A DNA stretch of 64,000 nucleotides from Pontimonas salivibrio (GCF_002950575.1 NZ_CP026923.1:992001-1056000); one strand, 5' to 3'; positions 27,208 to 37,968 are shown, numbered from the stretch's first letter. Numbers and translations: made by a program. The notes: generated from the letters alone by a model not told the origin.

Positions 27208-27483
27208 ATGGCCCAGGTTAATGCCGTCACTTCGTTGCACGAGTCGCCCGACGACGAGCGACGCTCCCGCATGGTCAAATACTCGGCTGCCATGGGTGTG
27301 CGCCTGGTGTGTATTGGGTTGTGTTTTGTCACCCCGGGGGCGTGGATGTTGGTCCCAGCCGCGGGTGCCGTGTTGCTTCCCTACTTGGCTGTAGTGGCCG
27401 CCAACCAAGTCACCCAACGCGGCAATACCGCTCAGGCGTACGCGCCCTCCCAGATTGTTCGCTTCGACGCTTCTCCCCGCTAG
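27208..27483 (+). CDS. DUF3099-family membrane protein
   Basis: Small actinobacterial protein of unknown function with two membrane segments (roughly SAAMGVRLVCIGLCFVTPG and AWMLVPAAGAVLLPYLAVVAAN). It matches the DUF3099 pattern of a short charged N-terminus followed by a hairpin of two helices. ATG 27208 gives 91 residues; GTG 27199 is the alternative. A TAGCAT hexamer lies 10 bases upstream of the ATG. It is coupled to the next small gene through TAGTG. Confidence 0.78.
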   Translation: MAQVNAVTSLHESPDDERRSRMVKYSAAMGVRLVCIGLCFVTPGAWMLVPAAGAVLLPYLAVVAANQVTQRGNTAQAYAPSQIVRFDASPR

Positions 27484-27695
27484 TGCTTGGCGACCTCGGA
27501 CCCGATTCGCTGCGCTGCTCCCGGCGTGAATGTGAGCAGTCCGCAGCCCATGAGATTGTCTGGCGCAATCCCAAGATCCACGCGGAGGATCGGGAAAAAA
27601 TCTGGCTGTCGTGTGCTGAACACGAGACATTTTTCGTGGAGTACTTAGCCTCTCGCTCATTTCCGGTGTCATCTCGACCTTTGAGGCAACAATGA
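27483..27695 (+). CDS. Small conserved actinobacterial protein, Cys-rich
   Basis: A 70-residue protein starting GTG (VLGDLGPDSLRCSRREC), whose first base is the last base of the DUF3099 stop. Its pattern CSRREC...IVWRNPKIH...WLSCAEHETFFVEYLASRSF is familiar from short actinobacterial proteins encoded before SURF1, sometimes annotated with a carboxylase name that has no support. Three Cys and a His could bind a metal. Its stop overlaps the surf1 ATG (ATGA). The function is unknown; I infer a link to cytochrome oxidase assembly from position only. Confidence 0.72.
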   Translation: MLGDLGPDSLRCSRRECEQSAAHEIVWRNPKIHAEDREKIWLSCAEHETFFVEYLASRSFPVSSRPLRQQ

Positions 27696-28519
27696 GTGTC
27701 CTTCGCGTAGCGCTCAGTACCCGCTGGCTGGTGGGGCTCGTGATCACCGTGGTCTTCGCACTCATCACCACGATGTTTGGCCTCTGGCAGTGGGATCGGC
27801 GTGGCCAAGCTGTGGCTGAAATGGAGCGAGTGGAAAACAACTATGACCAAGCGCCGGTAGCCATTGATGAGTTGTTAACCGGTGGCGATAGTTTCGACGA
27901 GGACCTGAAGTGGCGCCCGGTCATCCTTGAGGGTGAATATCGCTCCGAGGACCAGCTTCTCGTGCGGACAAGGCCTCGAGGTGGCCAGGTGGGCTTCGAT
28001 GTGGTGGTGCCGTTCGTGACCGAAGGCGGTCAGGCCTATTTGGTGAGCCGTGGTTGGGTGCCAACCGGTGAAGAGCAGGATGGCCCTGACCTGGTCCCTG
28101 CCGCCCCCAGTGGTGCCGTTTCTCTTGAGGGCCGGCTGCTGCCCGGTGAGGCCACCATCGACGGTAGAGGCGCACCGGAGGGACAACTAGCCACAATCAA
28201 CCTGCCGCAAGCGACCAGCGTGACCGGGGTTGAGCTTTATCCACACGCATACGTGGCAATGGCGAGCGAGTCTCCCCCAGTGAGCCCCACTCCCCTGCTC
28301 CAGGACAAACCGATGTTGGACGAAGGACCCCACCTGAGCTACACGTTTCAGTGGTACCTCTTTGGGATTTTAGGTTTCATCGCCTGGGGCTACCTCCTTC
28401 GGGAGGAGTTGCGCCGGCGCAAGGGAATCACTCGGCCTGAAGCGGCCAGTAAGGCGCGCTCCGATCAGGACTTCGAGGATGCCTTGATGGACCGCGTTGA
28501 CGCGATGGAGCGACGCTAA
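27692..28519 (+). CDS. SURF1-family cytochrome oxidase biogenesis protein
   Basis: Helps deliver heme a to cytochrome c oxidase. It has one N-terminal membrane helix (WLVGLVITVVFALITTMFGLWQWDRR), an extracytoplasmic domain with WRPVILEGEYR and VSRGWVPTG, and a C-terminal helix (YLFGILGFIAWGYLL) after GPHLSYTFQW, the SURF1 layout. At 275 residues it is normal length. The heme a synthesis genes ctaA and ctaB lie about 4 kb downstream. It converges on the DUF59 gene with a 4-base overlap of stop codons. Confidence 0.92.
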   Translation: MSVLRVALSTRWLVGLVITVVFALITTMFGLWQWDRRGQAVAEMERVENNYDQAPVAIDELLTGGDSFDEDLKWRPVILEGEYRSEDQLLVRTRPRGGQVGFDVVVPFVTEGGQAYLVSRGWVPTGEEQDGPDLVPAAPSGAVSLEGRLLPGEATIDGRGAPEGQLATINLPQATSVTGVELYPHAYVAMASESPPVSPTPLLQDKPMLDEGPHLSYTFQWYLFGILGFIAWGYLLREELRRRKGITRPEAASKARSDQDFEDALMDRVDAMERR

Positions 28520-28848
28520 AGGTTAAACCCGAGGGCGCGCATCATGTCCCGGCCGTCTTCCGTGATGCGTTCTTGACCCCACGGCGGCATCCACACCCAA
28601 TTGATGCGGAACCGCTCGGCGACACCATCAATTGCTTTAGAAATCTCTTCTTCAATGACGTCGGTCAACGGACAACCCGCCGATGTGAGGGTCATGCTGA
28701 TGATGAGTGCGTCTTCTTCATCATCCCAACTGAGGTCATAGATCAGGCCAAGGTCAACAATGTTGACCCCCAGCTCAGGGTCAATGACGTCTTTGAGTGC
28801 TTCCTGGACGGAATCAAACTTTTGGTCGTCGAGAGTAATCGTTCCCAT
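28516..28848 (-). CDS. DUF59 Fe-S assembly factor (SufT/MIP18-like)
   Basis: Small protein that helps mature iron-sulfur proteins downstream of the Suf scaffold. The MIP18/DUF59 pattern is clear: VQEALKDVIDPELGVNIVDLGLIYD, then MTLTSAGCPLTDVIEEEI with the conserved Cys. At 110 residues it is a single domain. Its ATG overlaps the sufC stop by one base (TAATG), marking the end of the suf operon. Confidence 0.92.
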   Translation of the reverse strand: MGTITLDDQKFDSVQEALKDVIDPELGVNIVDLGLIYDLSWDDEEDALIISMTLTSAGCPLTDVIEEEISKAIDGVAERFRINWVWMPPWGQERITEDGRDMMRALGFNL

Positions 28849-29609
28849 TAGTTCACCTCCTGGCTTAGGTAGCGGTCGTAGCCTTCCTCTTCAAGGCGGT
28901 CAGCCAATTCGGCGCCGCCTTCTTCCACAATTTTTCCGTCCACAATGACGTGCACGAAATCTGGGCTGATGTAACGCAAGATACGCGTGTAGTGGGTAAT
29001 CAGCAAGACCCCAAGGCCTGTTTTGTCTTTCGCATCGTTGACGCCTTGGGCGACAATCTTCAACGCATCCACGTCTAGGCCCGAATCGGTTTCGTCGAGT
29101 ACTGCGAACTTCGGCCCCAAGACCTGCAGCTGCATGATTTCGTGGCGTTTCTTTTCACCACCGGAGAATCCTTCGTTCACGCTGCGCTCGGCGAACCCTG
29201 GATCCATTTTGAGCGAATCCATTGCGCGTTTCAGGTCGCCAATCCACTGCCGGAGGGCAGGTGCCTTACCGTCGATGGCCTGTTTCGCCGTGCGAAGGAA
29301 GTTCGTCACCGTGACACCGGGAATCTCAACGGGGTACTGCATGGCGAGGAACAAGCCAGCCCTGGCTCGCTCATCAGTCGCCATAGCGAGAACATCTTCA
29401 CCATCCAAGGTGATTGAACCCGAGGTCACGTCATAGCGCGGGTGCCCAGCAATGGTGTACGCGAGGGTGGACTTTCCGGAGCCGTTCGGGCCCATGATGG
29501 CGTGGGTTTGGCCCTCCTCGAGGGTGAGATTCACACCCTTCAGAATTTCTACCGGTCCGGCCTCGGTCTGAATACTGACGTGCAGGTCGGTGATTTTTAG
29601 TGTCGACAT
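28848..29609 (-). CDS. sufC: Fe-S assembly ATPase SufC
   Basis: ABC-type ATPase of the SufBCD scaffold. Walker A MGPNGSGKSTL, signature NEGFSGGEKKRHEI, Walker B FAVLDETDSGLDVDAL, and LLITHYTRIL are all diagnostic of SufC. The ATG has AGAAGGA upstream. It follows the Rieske gene by 26 bases. Confidence 0.97.
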   Translation of the reverse strand: MSTLKITDLHVSIQTEAGPVEILKGVNLTLEEGQTHAIMGPNGSGKSTLAYTIAGHPRYDVTSGSITLDGEDVLAMATDERARAGLFLAMQYPVEIPGVTVTNFLRTAKQAIDGKAPALRQWIGDLKRAMDSLKMDPGFAERSVNEGFSGGEKKRHEIMQLQVLGPKFAVLDETDSGLDVDALKIVAQGVNDAKDKTGLGVLLITHYTRILRYISPDFVHVIVDGKIVEEGGAELADRLEEEGYDRYLSQEVN

Positions 29610-29635
29610 GACAATCCTTCTGTGTGTTGCGGGAA

Positions 29636-29974
29636 TTAGGCGTCGGCGTTTTCGCCGACGGTAACGGTGGGGTCTATGTAGACCTCACCGTCTTTCACGT
29701 TCAATTGGTAGACCGGAACTGGTTCAAAAGCAGGAAAGTTGCGTGGTTTTCCACTGCGCAAATCAAACTGTGAACCGTGCGCCCAGCACTCGAGGGCATC
29801 GTCTTCCACGAAACCTTCGCTGAGCGAGATTTCGCCGTGTGAACAGGTATCACCGATCGCGTGAAGGTCACCTGCGGAATCTTTCACCAACGCGATGGGG
29901 ACACCATCAATGGTCACTTTGAGGGCCGTGCCGGGGGCAACATCCTCGGCTTTACACACCAAAACCTCGCTCAC
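29636..29974 (-). CDS. Rieske [2Fe-2S] ferredoxin of the suf operon
   Basis: Non-heme oxygenase-type ferredoxin with a Rieske cluster ligated by C44-x-H46 and C63-x2-H66 (TCSHGE and CWAHGS). The 112-residue protein has no membrane anchor. It lies between sufD and sufC and starts at a GTG overlapping the sufD stop by 4 bases. Its place inside the operon suggests electron supply or a role in cluster assembly; that is an inference. Confidence 0.92.
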   Translation of the reverse strand: MSEVLVCKAEDVAPGTALKVTIDGVPIALVKDSAGDLHAIGDTCSHGEISLSEGFVEDDALECWAHGSQFDLRSGKPRNFPAFEPVPVYQLNVKDGEVYIDPTVTVGENADA

Positions 29975-31155
29975 GACTCCTCCTCGGTCTCGCGAATTTT
30001 TTGTCTCACCCGTTCCAGCAAACGCTCCACGAGCTCTTCGTCGGAAATCTTCAACACGATTTCTCCCAAAAAGCCCTGCACGACGAGCCGCCTGGCCGCC
30101 ACTTCGGGAATACCCCGCGACTGCAGGTAAAACAGGTGCTCATCGTCGAAGCGACCAGTGGCACTCGCGTGACCGGCTCCAGCAATATCCCCCGTTTTGA
30201 TTTCGAGGTTCGGAATCGAATCCGCTCTGGTTCCATCTGAGAGCACCAGGTTGCGGTTTTCTTCGTATGAGTCGGTCCCCGTCGCACCAGCGCCGATGAG
30301 AACATCGCCGATCCACACGGTTCTCGCGCCACGGCCATAAAGCGCACCTTTGTAGCTCACCCGGGATTTGGTGTCAGGGCCTTCGTGGTGGACATACACG
30401 CGGTGCTCCAAGTGCTGATGCGACTCAGCGAAATACACGCCGAACAGGTCAGCCTCTGAGCCTTGACCGGCCAGGGTAATCGACGGGTTCACGACGACAA
30501 TGTGCCCGCCCATACTGGCCGCAAAGTGACGCAGCTGGGCATCGCGCCCCACTGTTCCAAAGTGGGGCGAGTAGTGGATCGCGCCCTCGTCCCACTCCTG
30601 CAAAGCCACCACTTCGAGCGATGAACCTGCTTCTAGCTGGATCTCCACGTTCTCGGCGAGAAGTGCCTGGCCCTGGGATTCGATGATGACAATTCCGTGG
30701 CAGCCTTCCTTCACGTGAATCAGGGTGTGCGCTGCGCGCGGTGCATCACCAAGATCATGTCGGAGAATCCTTGTGGTCTGGCGCTCCGTGGAGGCCACAG
30801 TCACTTCTAACACCTGGTCAACCTGCGACCAGGCGTTTGCAGACAAACGATCCTCCGGAAGGCCCACCGCACCGCGAGTGCTCGACGAAGCATCCACGAA
30901 CTCCACAGTGACACCCTCAGGAGGGGTGCACTCGACCGGGTAGGAACCACCATCCAGGGGCCCCTCAATAAGGGCACCGAGATCTGATACCGGAGTGAGG
31001 CGCCATTCGGGCTCCCGCCCAGTGACCGGCGAAAAGTCCGCCGGATCAGCTGAGTGGAAACGCTCGGACCGGGTTTGCACCGGGACGGCTGAGGTCACAC
31101 GTGTCTGTGACGGATCGAGCGTAACGTTCGACCCGTTCGGTGTCGCTGCGGTCAT
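29971..31155 (-). CDS. sufD: Fe-S cluster assembly protein SufD
   Basis: Scaffold partner of SufB in the SufBCD complex. The C-terminal right-handed beta-helix segment carries GADADLFGVYFAESHQHLEHRVYVHHEGPDTKSRVSYKGALYGRGARTVW-type repeats and ends YLQSRGIPEVAARRLVVQGFLGEI, the SufB/SufD signature. The N-terminal ~120 residues are variable. Its ATG follows the sufB stop directly. Confidence 0.94.
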   Translation of the reverse strand: MTAATPNGSNVTLDPSQTRVTSAVPVQTRSERFHSADPADFSPVTGREPEWRLTPVSDLGALIEGPLDGGSYPVECTPPEGVTVEFVDASSSTRGAVGLPEDRLSANAWSQVDQVLEVTVASTERQTTRILRHDLGDAPRAAHTLIHVKEGCHGIVIIESQGQALLAENVEIQLEAGSSLEVVALQEWDEGAIHYSPHFGTVGRDAQLRHFAASMGGHIVVVNPSITLAGQGSEADLFGVYFAESHQHLEHRVYVHHEGPDTKSRVSYKGALYGRGARTVWIGDVLIGAGATGTDSYEENRNLVLSDGTRADSIPNLEIKTGDIAGAGHASATGRFDDEHLFYLQSRGIPEVAARRLVVQGFLGEIVLKISDEELVERLLERVRQKIRETEEES

Positions 31156-32574
31156 CTAGCCGACTGACCCTTCCATATTCATTTCGATGAGCTTGTTGAG
31201 CTCCAGGGCATACTCCATGGGAAGCTCTCTCGCGATCGGTTCAATGAACCCTCGCACAATCATCGCCATGGCCTCGTCTTCTGGCAAACCGCGTGACTGC
31301 AAGTAGAACAGCTGCTCTTCGCTCACTTTTGACACGGTTGCTTCGTGTCCCAACACCACATCGTCCACCCGAATATCAATTGCCGGGTAGGTGTCGGAGC
31401 GTGAAATTGTGTCCACGAGGAGGGCGTCACAGCGCACCGTATTGGCCGAGTGGTGGGCATTTTCATCGACCCTCACCTCACCGCGGTAACCCGCACGACC
31501 ACCGCCACGGGCAATCGACTTCGAGACAATTGACGACGTGGTGTGCGGCGCCATGTGAATCATCTTGGCGCCTGCATCCTGGTGCTGCCCGGGCCCTGCG
31601 AACGCGACGGAGAGGGTTTCGCCCTTTGCGTGTTCACCGACCAAGAAGACCGAGGGGTACTTCATGGTGACCTTTGATCCGAGGTTTCCATCAATCCACT
31701 CCATGGTCGCCCCTTCGTGCGCGATTGCTCGCTTGGTCACCAAGTTGTAGACGTTGTTCGACCAGTTCTGAATGGTCGTGTAGCGCACTCGGGCGTTTTT
31801 CTTGACGATGATTTCCACCACGGCAGAGTGCAACGAATCCGAGGAGTAAATCGGGGCAGTACAACCCTCGATGTAGTGCACGTACGAACCCTCGTCCGCA
31901 ATGATCAACGTGCGCTCAAACTGGCCCATGTTCTCAGTGTTAATCCGGAAGTAGGCCTGGAGGGGGATCTCCACGTGAACGCCCGGAGGGACGTAAACAA
32001 ACGATCCACCCGACCACACTGCAGTGTTCAACGCCGCAAACTTGTTGTCACCCGAGGGGATTACCGACCCAAAGTATTCGGTGAAGAAGTCGGGGTGCTC
32101 ACGAAGGGCAGTGTCGGTGTCAAGGAAGAGAACACCTTGTTCTTCGAGGTCTTCTCGAATCTGGTGGTACACCACTTCCGACTCGTATTGGGCCGCAACA
32201 CCGGCGACTAGGCGGGAGCGCTCGGCCTCAGGAATGCCGAGACGTTCGTAGGTGTTACGAATTTCTTCGGGGAGGTCTTCCCAGGTTTGCGCTTGGCGCT
32301 CAGTGGAGCGCACGAAGTACTTGATCTTGTCGAAATCGATGCCACTAAGGTCAGCCCCAAAATTGGGCATGGGTTTGCGTTCGAAAATTTGCAGAGCCTT
32401 GAGGCGCATTTGGCGCATCCAGTCAGGCTCATCTTTCAGGTCGGAAATTTCGGTGACAGTGTCGGGTGAAAGACCGCGTTTCGCGATCGCTCCCGCAGCG
32501 TCAGCATCGTGCCAACCGAACTCGTAGTTTCCCAAGCCTTCAAGGTCGGGACGGTCCAAAAGAATGTCGGACAT
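31156..32574 (-). CDS. sufB: Fe-S cluster assembly protein SufB
   Basis: Core scaffold on which the iron-sulfur cluster is built. ATG 32574 follows GAGGAAAA and begins [15 protein letters not shown], giving 472 residues. Hallmarks are YFVRSTERQ, the [18 protein letters not shown] stretch, [16 protein letters not shown], and the end [23 protein letters not shown]. The operon order sufB-sufD-Rieske-sufC-DUF59 lacks sufR, sufS and sufU. Confidence 0.96.
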   Translation of the reverse strand: MSDILLDRPDLEGLGNYEFGWHDADAAGAIAKRGLSPDTVTEISDLKDEPDWMRQMRLKALQIFERKPMPNFGADLSGIDFDKIKYFVRSTERQAQTWEDLPEEIRNTYERLGIPEAERSRLVAGVAAQYESEVVYHQIREDLEEQGVLFLDTDTALREHPDFFTEYFGSVIPSGDNKFAALNTAVWSGGSFVYVPPGVHVEIPLQAYFRINTENMGQFERTLIIADEGSYVHYIEGCTAPIYSSDSLHSAVVEIIVKKNARVRYTTIQNWSNNVYNLVTKRAIAHEGATMEWIDGNLGSKVTMKYPSVFLVGEHAKGETLSVAFAGPGQHQDAGAKMIHMAPHTTSSIVSKSIARGGGRAGYRGEVRVDENAHHSANTVRCDALLVDTISRSDTYPAIDIRVDDVVLGHEATVSKVSEEQLFYLQSRGLPEDEAMAMIVRGFIEPIARELPMEYALELNKLIEMNMEGSVG

Positions 32575-32760
32575 TTTTTCCTCGCTTTCGCTCGTGCAGG
32601 GCTCGCACCGAGGGCTATCAGCGATGCTTCGGCCTACTGACCTACACTTCGTGTTCAGACCCTTCAGGGTGACGGCGCCACCTCGAAACGGTGCGAGGCA
32701 CCATTGCCATAGCGTCCTCAACCTTAGTAGGGACCGCCCCAAAGCAGAAGGGCTTTAGGT

Positions 32761-33723
32761 GTGAGAAACCTGTGGATGTGGTTACCCGACCGGGTAATTG
32801 GGCGCGTTCGGTTCTTTGCGTGGGCCTCATTGGTAAGCCAAATTCTCATCATCGGTACCGGTGGTGCGGTGCGGTTGACCGGGTCCGGTCTTGGTTGCCC
32901 GACCTGGCCTCGATGCACCGAAGAATCGTTCGTGAGTACCCCCGAAATGGGTTTTCACGGGATTATCGAGTTTGGTAACCGCCTGCTGACTTTTCTGCTG
33001 ATCATCATCGCCATTGGCATGTTTCTCATGGTGGTACGGATGCGAAAAGAGCGGCCCGAACTCCTGCGTCTGTCCGTCGCACTGGGTCTTGGTATTCCCG
33101 CGCAGGCCGTCCTTGGTGGCATCACCGTTCTGACAAACCTGAACCCCTACGTGGTTGGTTTGCACTACCTGCTCTCCGCGGTCCTGGTGGGACTAGCGGC
33201 GTGGTTGCTCTACCGGGTTCGGGTAGGTCCGGCGACAGGGGTTCGCTCGGCATCGCCCCTGCTCGCGGGCCTGTTGCCCGTTCTCCTAGGCGTTTTGGGG
33301 GTGTCCATTGTGGTGGGAATCCTGACCACGGGTTCTGGACCGCACGCCGGCGACGGAGGTGCGGCGAGAAACTACCTCGATTCCGAACTGCTCCAACACT
33401 TGCACTCCTGGCCGTCGTACGTGGTCTTTGGCCTCACGCTCTTAGCCACTGCACTGGCTTTCCGACGTCATGGCTCCCCCTCACAGATGCGACTGAGGCG
33501 CACCCTCGTCGGGCTCACCACCATGACCCTTGTGCAAATCTCTGTGGGTCTTTACCAGGCGCGAAATGGCCTACCGGAGCTTGCTGTCGGCATCCACATG
33601 GTGCTTGCTGCGGTGTTGGTGGCGCTGAGCGTCACGGCGATTTTTAGTACCCGGGAAGACCCGGAATTAGCGCCAGCAGCGGGTCCACTCCGACAGCGAG
33701 AAACAGCAGCGTCAAATAGCTAA
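32761..33723 (+). CDS. ctaA: Heme A synthase CtaA (COX15 type)
   Basis: Membrane oxidase converting heme O to heme A for cytochrome oxidase. About eight hydrophobic helices are seen, with [19 protein letters not shown] near the N-terminus (extracytoplasmic Cys pair region) and conserved histidines in FGNRLLT-like, [15 protein letters not shown] and GIHMVLA segments. The GTG start gives 320 residues. The last 80 bases overlap the 3' end of ctaB on the opposite strand. It is divergent from sufB. Confidence 0.93.
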   Translation: MRNLWMWLPDRVIGRVRFFAWASLVSQILIIGTGGAVRLTGSGLGCPTWPRCTEESFVSTPEMGFHGIIEFGNRLLTFLLIIIAIGMFLMVVRMRKERPELLRLSVALGLGIPAQAVLGGITVLTNLNPYVVGLHYLLSAVLVGLAAWLLYRVRVGPATGVRSASPLLAGLLPVLLGVLGVSIVVGILTTGSGPHAGDGGAARNYLDSELLQHLHSWPSYVVFGLTLLATALAFRRHGSPSQMRLRRTLVGLTTMTLVQISVGLYQARNGLPELAVGIHMVLAAVLVALSVTAIFSTREDPELAPAAGPLRQRETAASNS

Positions 33724-34600
33724 TACTCGAGTGGAACACCTTCATCGGTTGTAGATCGGATTCACCGCGAATGGCCCTCGCATAGAGACGGTGGGACTCG
33801 ATGATGAACCAGGCGCCACCACCGACGGCCGCCAGCCAGTACAGGGGCCCCATGGGGGCGATCGGAATCAGTAGTAGTGACATGACGATGGTCGCCCACG
33901 CATACAAAATCACCTGCACACTGACTTCCCTCGGACCGCGAACCACCGCGAGCATCGGCACGCCCACACTGCTGTAATCCTCGCGGTAGCGCATGGACAG
34001 CGGCCAGTAGTGTGCCGGGGTCCACAAGAACACCACGATGAAGAGAATCCAGGCTTCGAGTGACAAATCGCCCGTCACTGCCGCCCAACCGATGAGGACC
34101 GGGAAGCACCCCGCTATTCCACCCCAAATAATGTTCTGTTCGCTGCGACGCTTCAGCCACAGCGTGTAGACGAACACGTAAAAGAGGATGGCTGCCAGCG
34201 ACAGTAAGGCTGCGAGAGCGTTTGTCGTCACCCACAGCAGTGCTACTGAGGCGATGCCCAAGCTCCAGGCAAAGACCAACGCCTGCCGGCTACTGATCTC
34301 ACCGGTCACCAGAGGCCTACTCGACGTGCGGCCCATGTCCTTATCGATATCGCGGTCGATGTAACTGTTAAACGTGTTCGCACTGCCCGCGCTCAAGGCG
34401 CCACCTATCAGAGTGAAAGCAAGAAGCCAGAGGCTGGGGATTCCCCGTTCGGCCAGGACCATTACGGGGGCCGTAGTGACTAAAAGCAGCTCGATGACTC
34501 TGGGTTTCGTGAGCGCCAGGTAGGCCATGAAACGGTTCCTCGGCGCCGAATCTGAGGAGGAATGGGCGCGAGAGTGGGCGTGATCCAGCGAAGAAGTCAT
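33644..34600 (-). CDS. ctaB: Protoheme IX farnesyltransferase CtaB
   Basis: UbiA-type prenyltransferase that makes heme O from heme B. Aspartate-rich motif I is [15 protein letters not shown], and the second is in [23 protein letters not shown] 34600 has GGAG 8 bases upstream and gives 318 residues with about nine membrane helices. Its 3' end overlaps ctaA tail to tail. The divergent gene is tkt. Confidence 0.94.
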   Translation of the reverse strand: MTSSLDHAHSRAHSSSDSAPRNRFMAYLALTKPRVIELLLVTTAPVMVLAERGIPSLWLLAFTLIGGALSAGSANTFNSYIDRDIDKDMGRTSSRPLVTGEISSRQALVFAWSLGIASVALLWVTTNALAALLSLAAILFYVFVYTLWLKRRSEQNIIWGGIAGCFPVLIGWAAVTGDLSLEAWILFIVVFLWTPAHYWPLSMRYREDYSSVGVPMLAVVRGPREVSVQVILYAWATIVMSLLLIPIAPMGPLYWLAAVGGGAWFIIESHRLYARAIRGESDLQPMKVFHSSISYLTLLFLAVGVDPLLALIPGLPGY

Positions 34601-34772
34601 GGTGTAGCTCCATCTTAGATGGCCGGCCTTTCCCGTTCTGAATAGATGCCGAGTCACGCCGATATACTGAAACCACTTCCCCGCGTCTTCGTGTCCTCAC
34701 AGTCGCCAAAGGGTCGCCGTAGAGGCCCCCGGGGTGTACCCCAGTGTTCGTCAACCTCAAAGGACTGACCCG

Positions 34773-36848
34773 ATGACTTCGGTATTTTCAGATCATGACC
34801 GCGCTGCGGTCGACACCGCCCGCCTTCTGGCCGCCGACGCGGTCGAAAAGGTAGGAAATGGCCACCCAGGTACGGCGATGAGCCTCGCGCCGGTGGCCTA
34901 CCTGCTCTACCAAAAGGTGATGCGGCACGATCCTGCCGATCCGCTGTGGATTGGCCGCGACCGTTTCATTCTCTCGGCAGGCCACTCGTCTTTGACCCAG
35001 TACGTCCAGTTATACCTGGGAGGCTTCGGCTTGGAGCTGGATGACCTGAAAGCGCTTCGCACCTGGGGCTCAAAGACACCCGGCCACCCCGAATACGGCC
35101 ACACCAGTGGCGTGGAAATCACCACCGGCCCCCTCGGCCAAGGGCTCGCTTCAGCGACAGGCTTCGCCTACGCGCAGCGCTTCGAACGGGGCCTGTTTGA
35201 CCCCGAAACTCCCGATGGCGACTCCCCTTTCGATCACTACACCTACGTGATTGCGAGCGATGGTGACATCCAGGAGGGCATTACCAGTGAGGCGGCGTCT
35301 CTCGCCGGACACCAACAACTGGGCCGACTCATTGCGCTCTACGACGCAAACAAGATTTCCATCGAGGACGACACAGATATCGCTTTCACCGAAGATGTTG
35401 CTGCCCGTTACCAGGCGTATGGCTGGGATGTCCACGTCGTGGACTTTGGCCCCGTCGATCACTACAACGAAGACGTGGACGCGCTGTTTGGCGCAATTGA
35501 GAAAGCGCAGGCGGCAACCGATAAGCCCAGCCTGATTATCGTCAAAACGGTCATCGGTTGGCCCTCACCCCACAAAATGAACACGGGAAAGATTCACGGT
35601 GCCGCCATTGGCGCCGGCGAAATCGCCGAGACCAAGACAATCCTTGGCTTTGACCCCACCGAGCACTTCGCCGTCTCAGAGGACGTCATCGCTCACACCC
35701 GTTCACTCGCCAAGCGCGCAGCTGCCGACCGGGCCGAATGGACTGAAAAGTTTGAGGCGTGGAAGTCGGCACATCCGGAGCGCGCGGTACTGCTCGCACG
35801 TCTCGAAGCAGGTGAACTACCCGACCTAGAGTCGGTGTTGCCAAGCTTTGAGGGCGTGGACGCCATCGCCACCAGGGCCGCCTCGGGCAAAGTGATCAAC
35901 GCGCTCGCGAAGGTGTTGCCTGAACTGTGGGGTGGCTCGGCAGATCTCGCCGAATCAAACCTCACCACCATCGAGTCAGCGGCGTCTTTTGCCCCCGCAG
36001 AACACTCCACCAGCCAATGGAGTGCGGACCCCTATGGCCGGGTGTTGCATTTCGGTATTCGCGAACACGCAATGGCCGCAATTATCAACGGAATCGTCTT
36101 GCACGGACCGACCAGGGCCTTTGCGGGAACATTCCTGATCTTCTCCGACTACATGCGTCCCTCAGTGCGGCTCGCCGCGCTCATGGGAATCCCGAGCATT
36201 TTTGTGTGGACACACGATTCTGTGGCGCTGGGTGAAGATGGCCCCACCCACCAACCCATTGAACAGCTGTGGAGCCTGCGGGCAATCCCGGGCCTCGATG
36301 TTGTTCGTCCTGCCGACGCCCACGAAACAGCCTGGGCGTGGAAGACGATGCTAGAGCGTCGCCAAGGACCAGCAGGTATTGCGCTCACCCGCCAAGGTGT
36401 GCCGGTATTTGAGCGCGGTGCTGATTACGCGCCTGCATCCCTCACCGCCAAAGGCGGATACACCCTCGCTGAGGCCAGTAGTGGCAAGCCCGATGTCATT
36501 CTGATTGCTACCGGCTCGGAAGTTTCTCTGGCCGTGGAAGCAAAGACCAGTCTCGAATCCGAAGGTATTGCCACTCGCGTCGTGTCGATGCCCTGCGTGG
36601 AGTGGTTTGATGCCCAAGACCAGGCTTACCGAGACAGTGTGTTACCCCCCACTGTGAGCGCCAGGGTCTCTGTAGAGGCGGGGATATCGCAAGGATGGCA
36701 CCGTTTCGTGGGTGACCACGGGCACAGTGTGTCAATTGAACACTTTGGTGCCTCGGCCGACTACAAAACCCTCTACCAAGAATTTGGAATGACGACAGAC
36801 GCTGTCGTTTCCGCTGCCAAAACCGTGCTGTCACGCACGCAGGCTTAA
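34773..36848 (+). CDS. tkt: Transketolase Tkt
   Basis: Thiamine diphosphate enzyme of the non-oxidative pentose phosphate pathway. It has the TPP motif [19 protein letters not shown]...[21 protein letters not shown], and the transketolase signature [24 protein letters not shown] 34773 is preceded by AAAGGA; 691 residues. It leads the tkt-tal-pgi-zwf-opcA-pgl block. Confidence 0.96.
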   Translation: MTSVFSDHDRAAVDTARLLAADAVEKVGNGHPGTAMSLAPVAYLLYQKVMRHDPADPLWIGRDRFILSAGHSSLTQYVQLYLGGFGLELDDLKALRTWGSKTPGHPEYGHTSGVEITTGPLGQGLASATGFAYAQRFERGLFDPETPDGDSPFDHYTYVIASDGDIQEGITSEAASLAGHQQLGRLIALYDANKISIEDDTDIAFTEDVAARYQAYGWDVHVVDFGPVDHYNEDVDALFGAIEKAQAATDKPSLIIVKTVIGWPSPHKMNTGKIHGAAIGAGEIAETKTILGFDPTEHFAVSEDVIAHTRSLAKRAAADRAEWTEKFEAWKSAHPERAVLLARLEAGELPDLESVLPSFEGVDAIATRAASGKVINALAKVLPELWGGSADLAESNLTTIESAASFAPAEHSTSQWSADPYGRVLHFGIREHAMAAIINGIVLHGPTRAFAGTFLIFSDYMRPSVRLAALMGIPSIFVWTHDSVALGEDGPTHQPIEQLWSLRAIPGLDVVRPADAHETAWAWKTMLERRQGPAGIALTRQGVPVFERGADYAPASLTAKGGYTLAEASSGKPDVILIATGSEVSLAVEAKTSLESEGIATRVVSMPCVEWFDAQDQAYRDSVLPPTVSARVSVEAGISQGWHRFVGDHGHSVSIEHFGASADYKTLYQEFGMTTDAVVSAAKTVLSRTQA

Positions 36849-36864
36849 GACGAAGGAGTAAGAC

Positions 36865-37968
36865 ATGAGTGCAACTGCAGAACTGAGCACACTGGGTGTG
36901 AGTATTTGGCTGGACGACCTCTCGCGTGAGCGCATCACGTCGGGAAACCTGGCCCAACTGATCGACACACACAACGTGGTCGGCGTCACCACCAACCCGA
37001 CGATTTTCCAACAGGCAATCAGCAAAGGTGACGCTTACGCCGAACGTATAGCTGCCTTGGGCGATGCTGGCCACAGCACGGAAGACGCGGTCTTCGCCTT
37101 GATGGTCGATGATGTGCGAGATGCCTGCGATATTTTCGTGCCTCAATTTGAGGCCAGTGCGGGGGTCGATGGGCGGGTGTCCATTGAAGTCTCCCCCGTT
37201 CTCGCCCACGACACACAGGCAACGATCGAACAGGCAACCGTCCTCGCAGAGAGTGTGGGCCGGGCCAATGTGTTGATCAAGATTCCGGCAACCAAGGCCG
37301 GTCTCCCCGCGATTACGGAAACTCTTGCCAGGGGAATCAGCGTCAACGTCACGTTGATTTTCTCGCTGGAGCGCTACCGCGAAGTGGTCGATGCTTATCT
37401 TGCCGGTGTGGAACAGGCCGCCGAGCGGGGCGTCGATATTTCCACCCTGCATTCCGTGGCGTCTTTCTTTGTGTCCCGGGTGGACACTGCCATTGACCAG
37501 CAACTAGACGCGAATGGTTCCCCTGAAGCCAAAGACCTTCGGTCCAAGGCGGGCATCGCCAACGCTCGCCTTGCCTACGAAGCATTCGAAGAGCTTTTTC
37601 ACAGCGATCGCGCAAAAAAACTGCTCGCCGATGGCGCCAACGTTCAGCGCCCATTGTGGGCATCGACAGGTGTGAAAGACCCTGCCTTGCCCCCCACCCT
37701 GTACGTCACTGAGTTGGCTGCACCCCACACGGTGAATACCATGCCGGAAAAAACACTCGAGGCAACGGGAGAACTCCACTCAATTGAGGGGGACCGGGTG
37801 TCGGCCTTCTACGCAGAGGCGCACAGCGTGATGGACGCTCTGGCCGATTTGGGTATTTCTTACGCTGAGGTGACCCAAGCGCTGGAGGATGAAGGCGTCT
37901 CGAAATTCATCGACAGCTGGCACGAGTTACTAGAAACGGTCGAGAAGGCGTTGGGTGCTACTCGATGA
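36865..37968 (+). CDS. tal: Transaldolase Tal (long actinobacterial form)
   Basis: Transfers a dihydroxyacetone unit between sugar phosphates. Starts with [14 protein letters not shown] and GVTTNPTIF; the Schiff-base Lys is in [12 protein letters not shown]. The later [14 protein letters not shown] and [12 protein letters not shown] are family hallmarks. At 367 residues it is the longer TalB-like actinobacterial class. GAAGGAG precedes the ATG; the stop overlaps the pgi ATG (ATGA). Confidence 0.95.
   Translation: MSATAELSTLGVSIWLDDLSRERITSGNLAQLIDTHNVVGVTTNPTIFQQAISKGDAYAERIAALGDAGHSTEDAVFALMVDDVRDACDIFVPQFEASAGVDGRVSIEVSPVLAHDTQATIEQATVLAESVGRANVLIKIPATKAGLPAITETLARGISVNVTLIFSLERYREVVDAYLAGVEQAAERGVDISTLHSVASFFVSRVDTAIDQQLDANGSPEAKDLRSKAGIANARLAYEAFEELFHSDRAKKLLADGANVQRPLWASTGVKDPALPPTLYVTELAAPHTVNTMPEKTLEATGELHSIEGDRVSAFYAEAHSVMDALADLGISYAEVTQALEDEGVSKFIDSWHELLETVEKALGATR

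Noticed and set aside
36508-37503. 331-codon minus-strand open frame across the tkt/tal junction
   Set aside because: Antisense to two well supported genes; no recognisable motifs.
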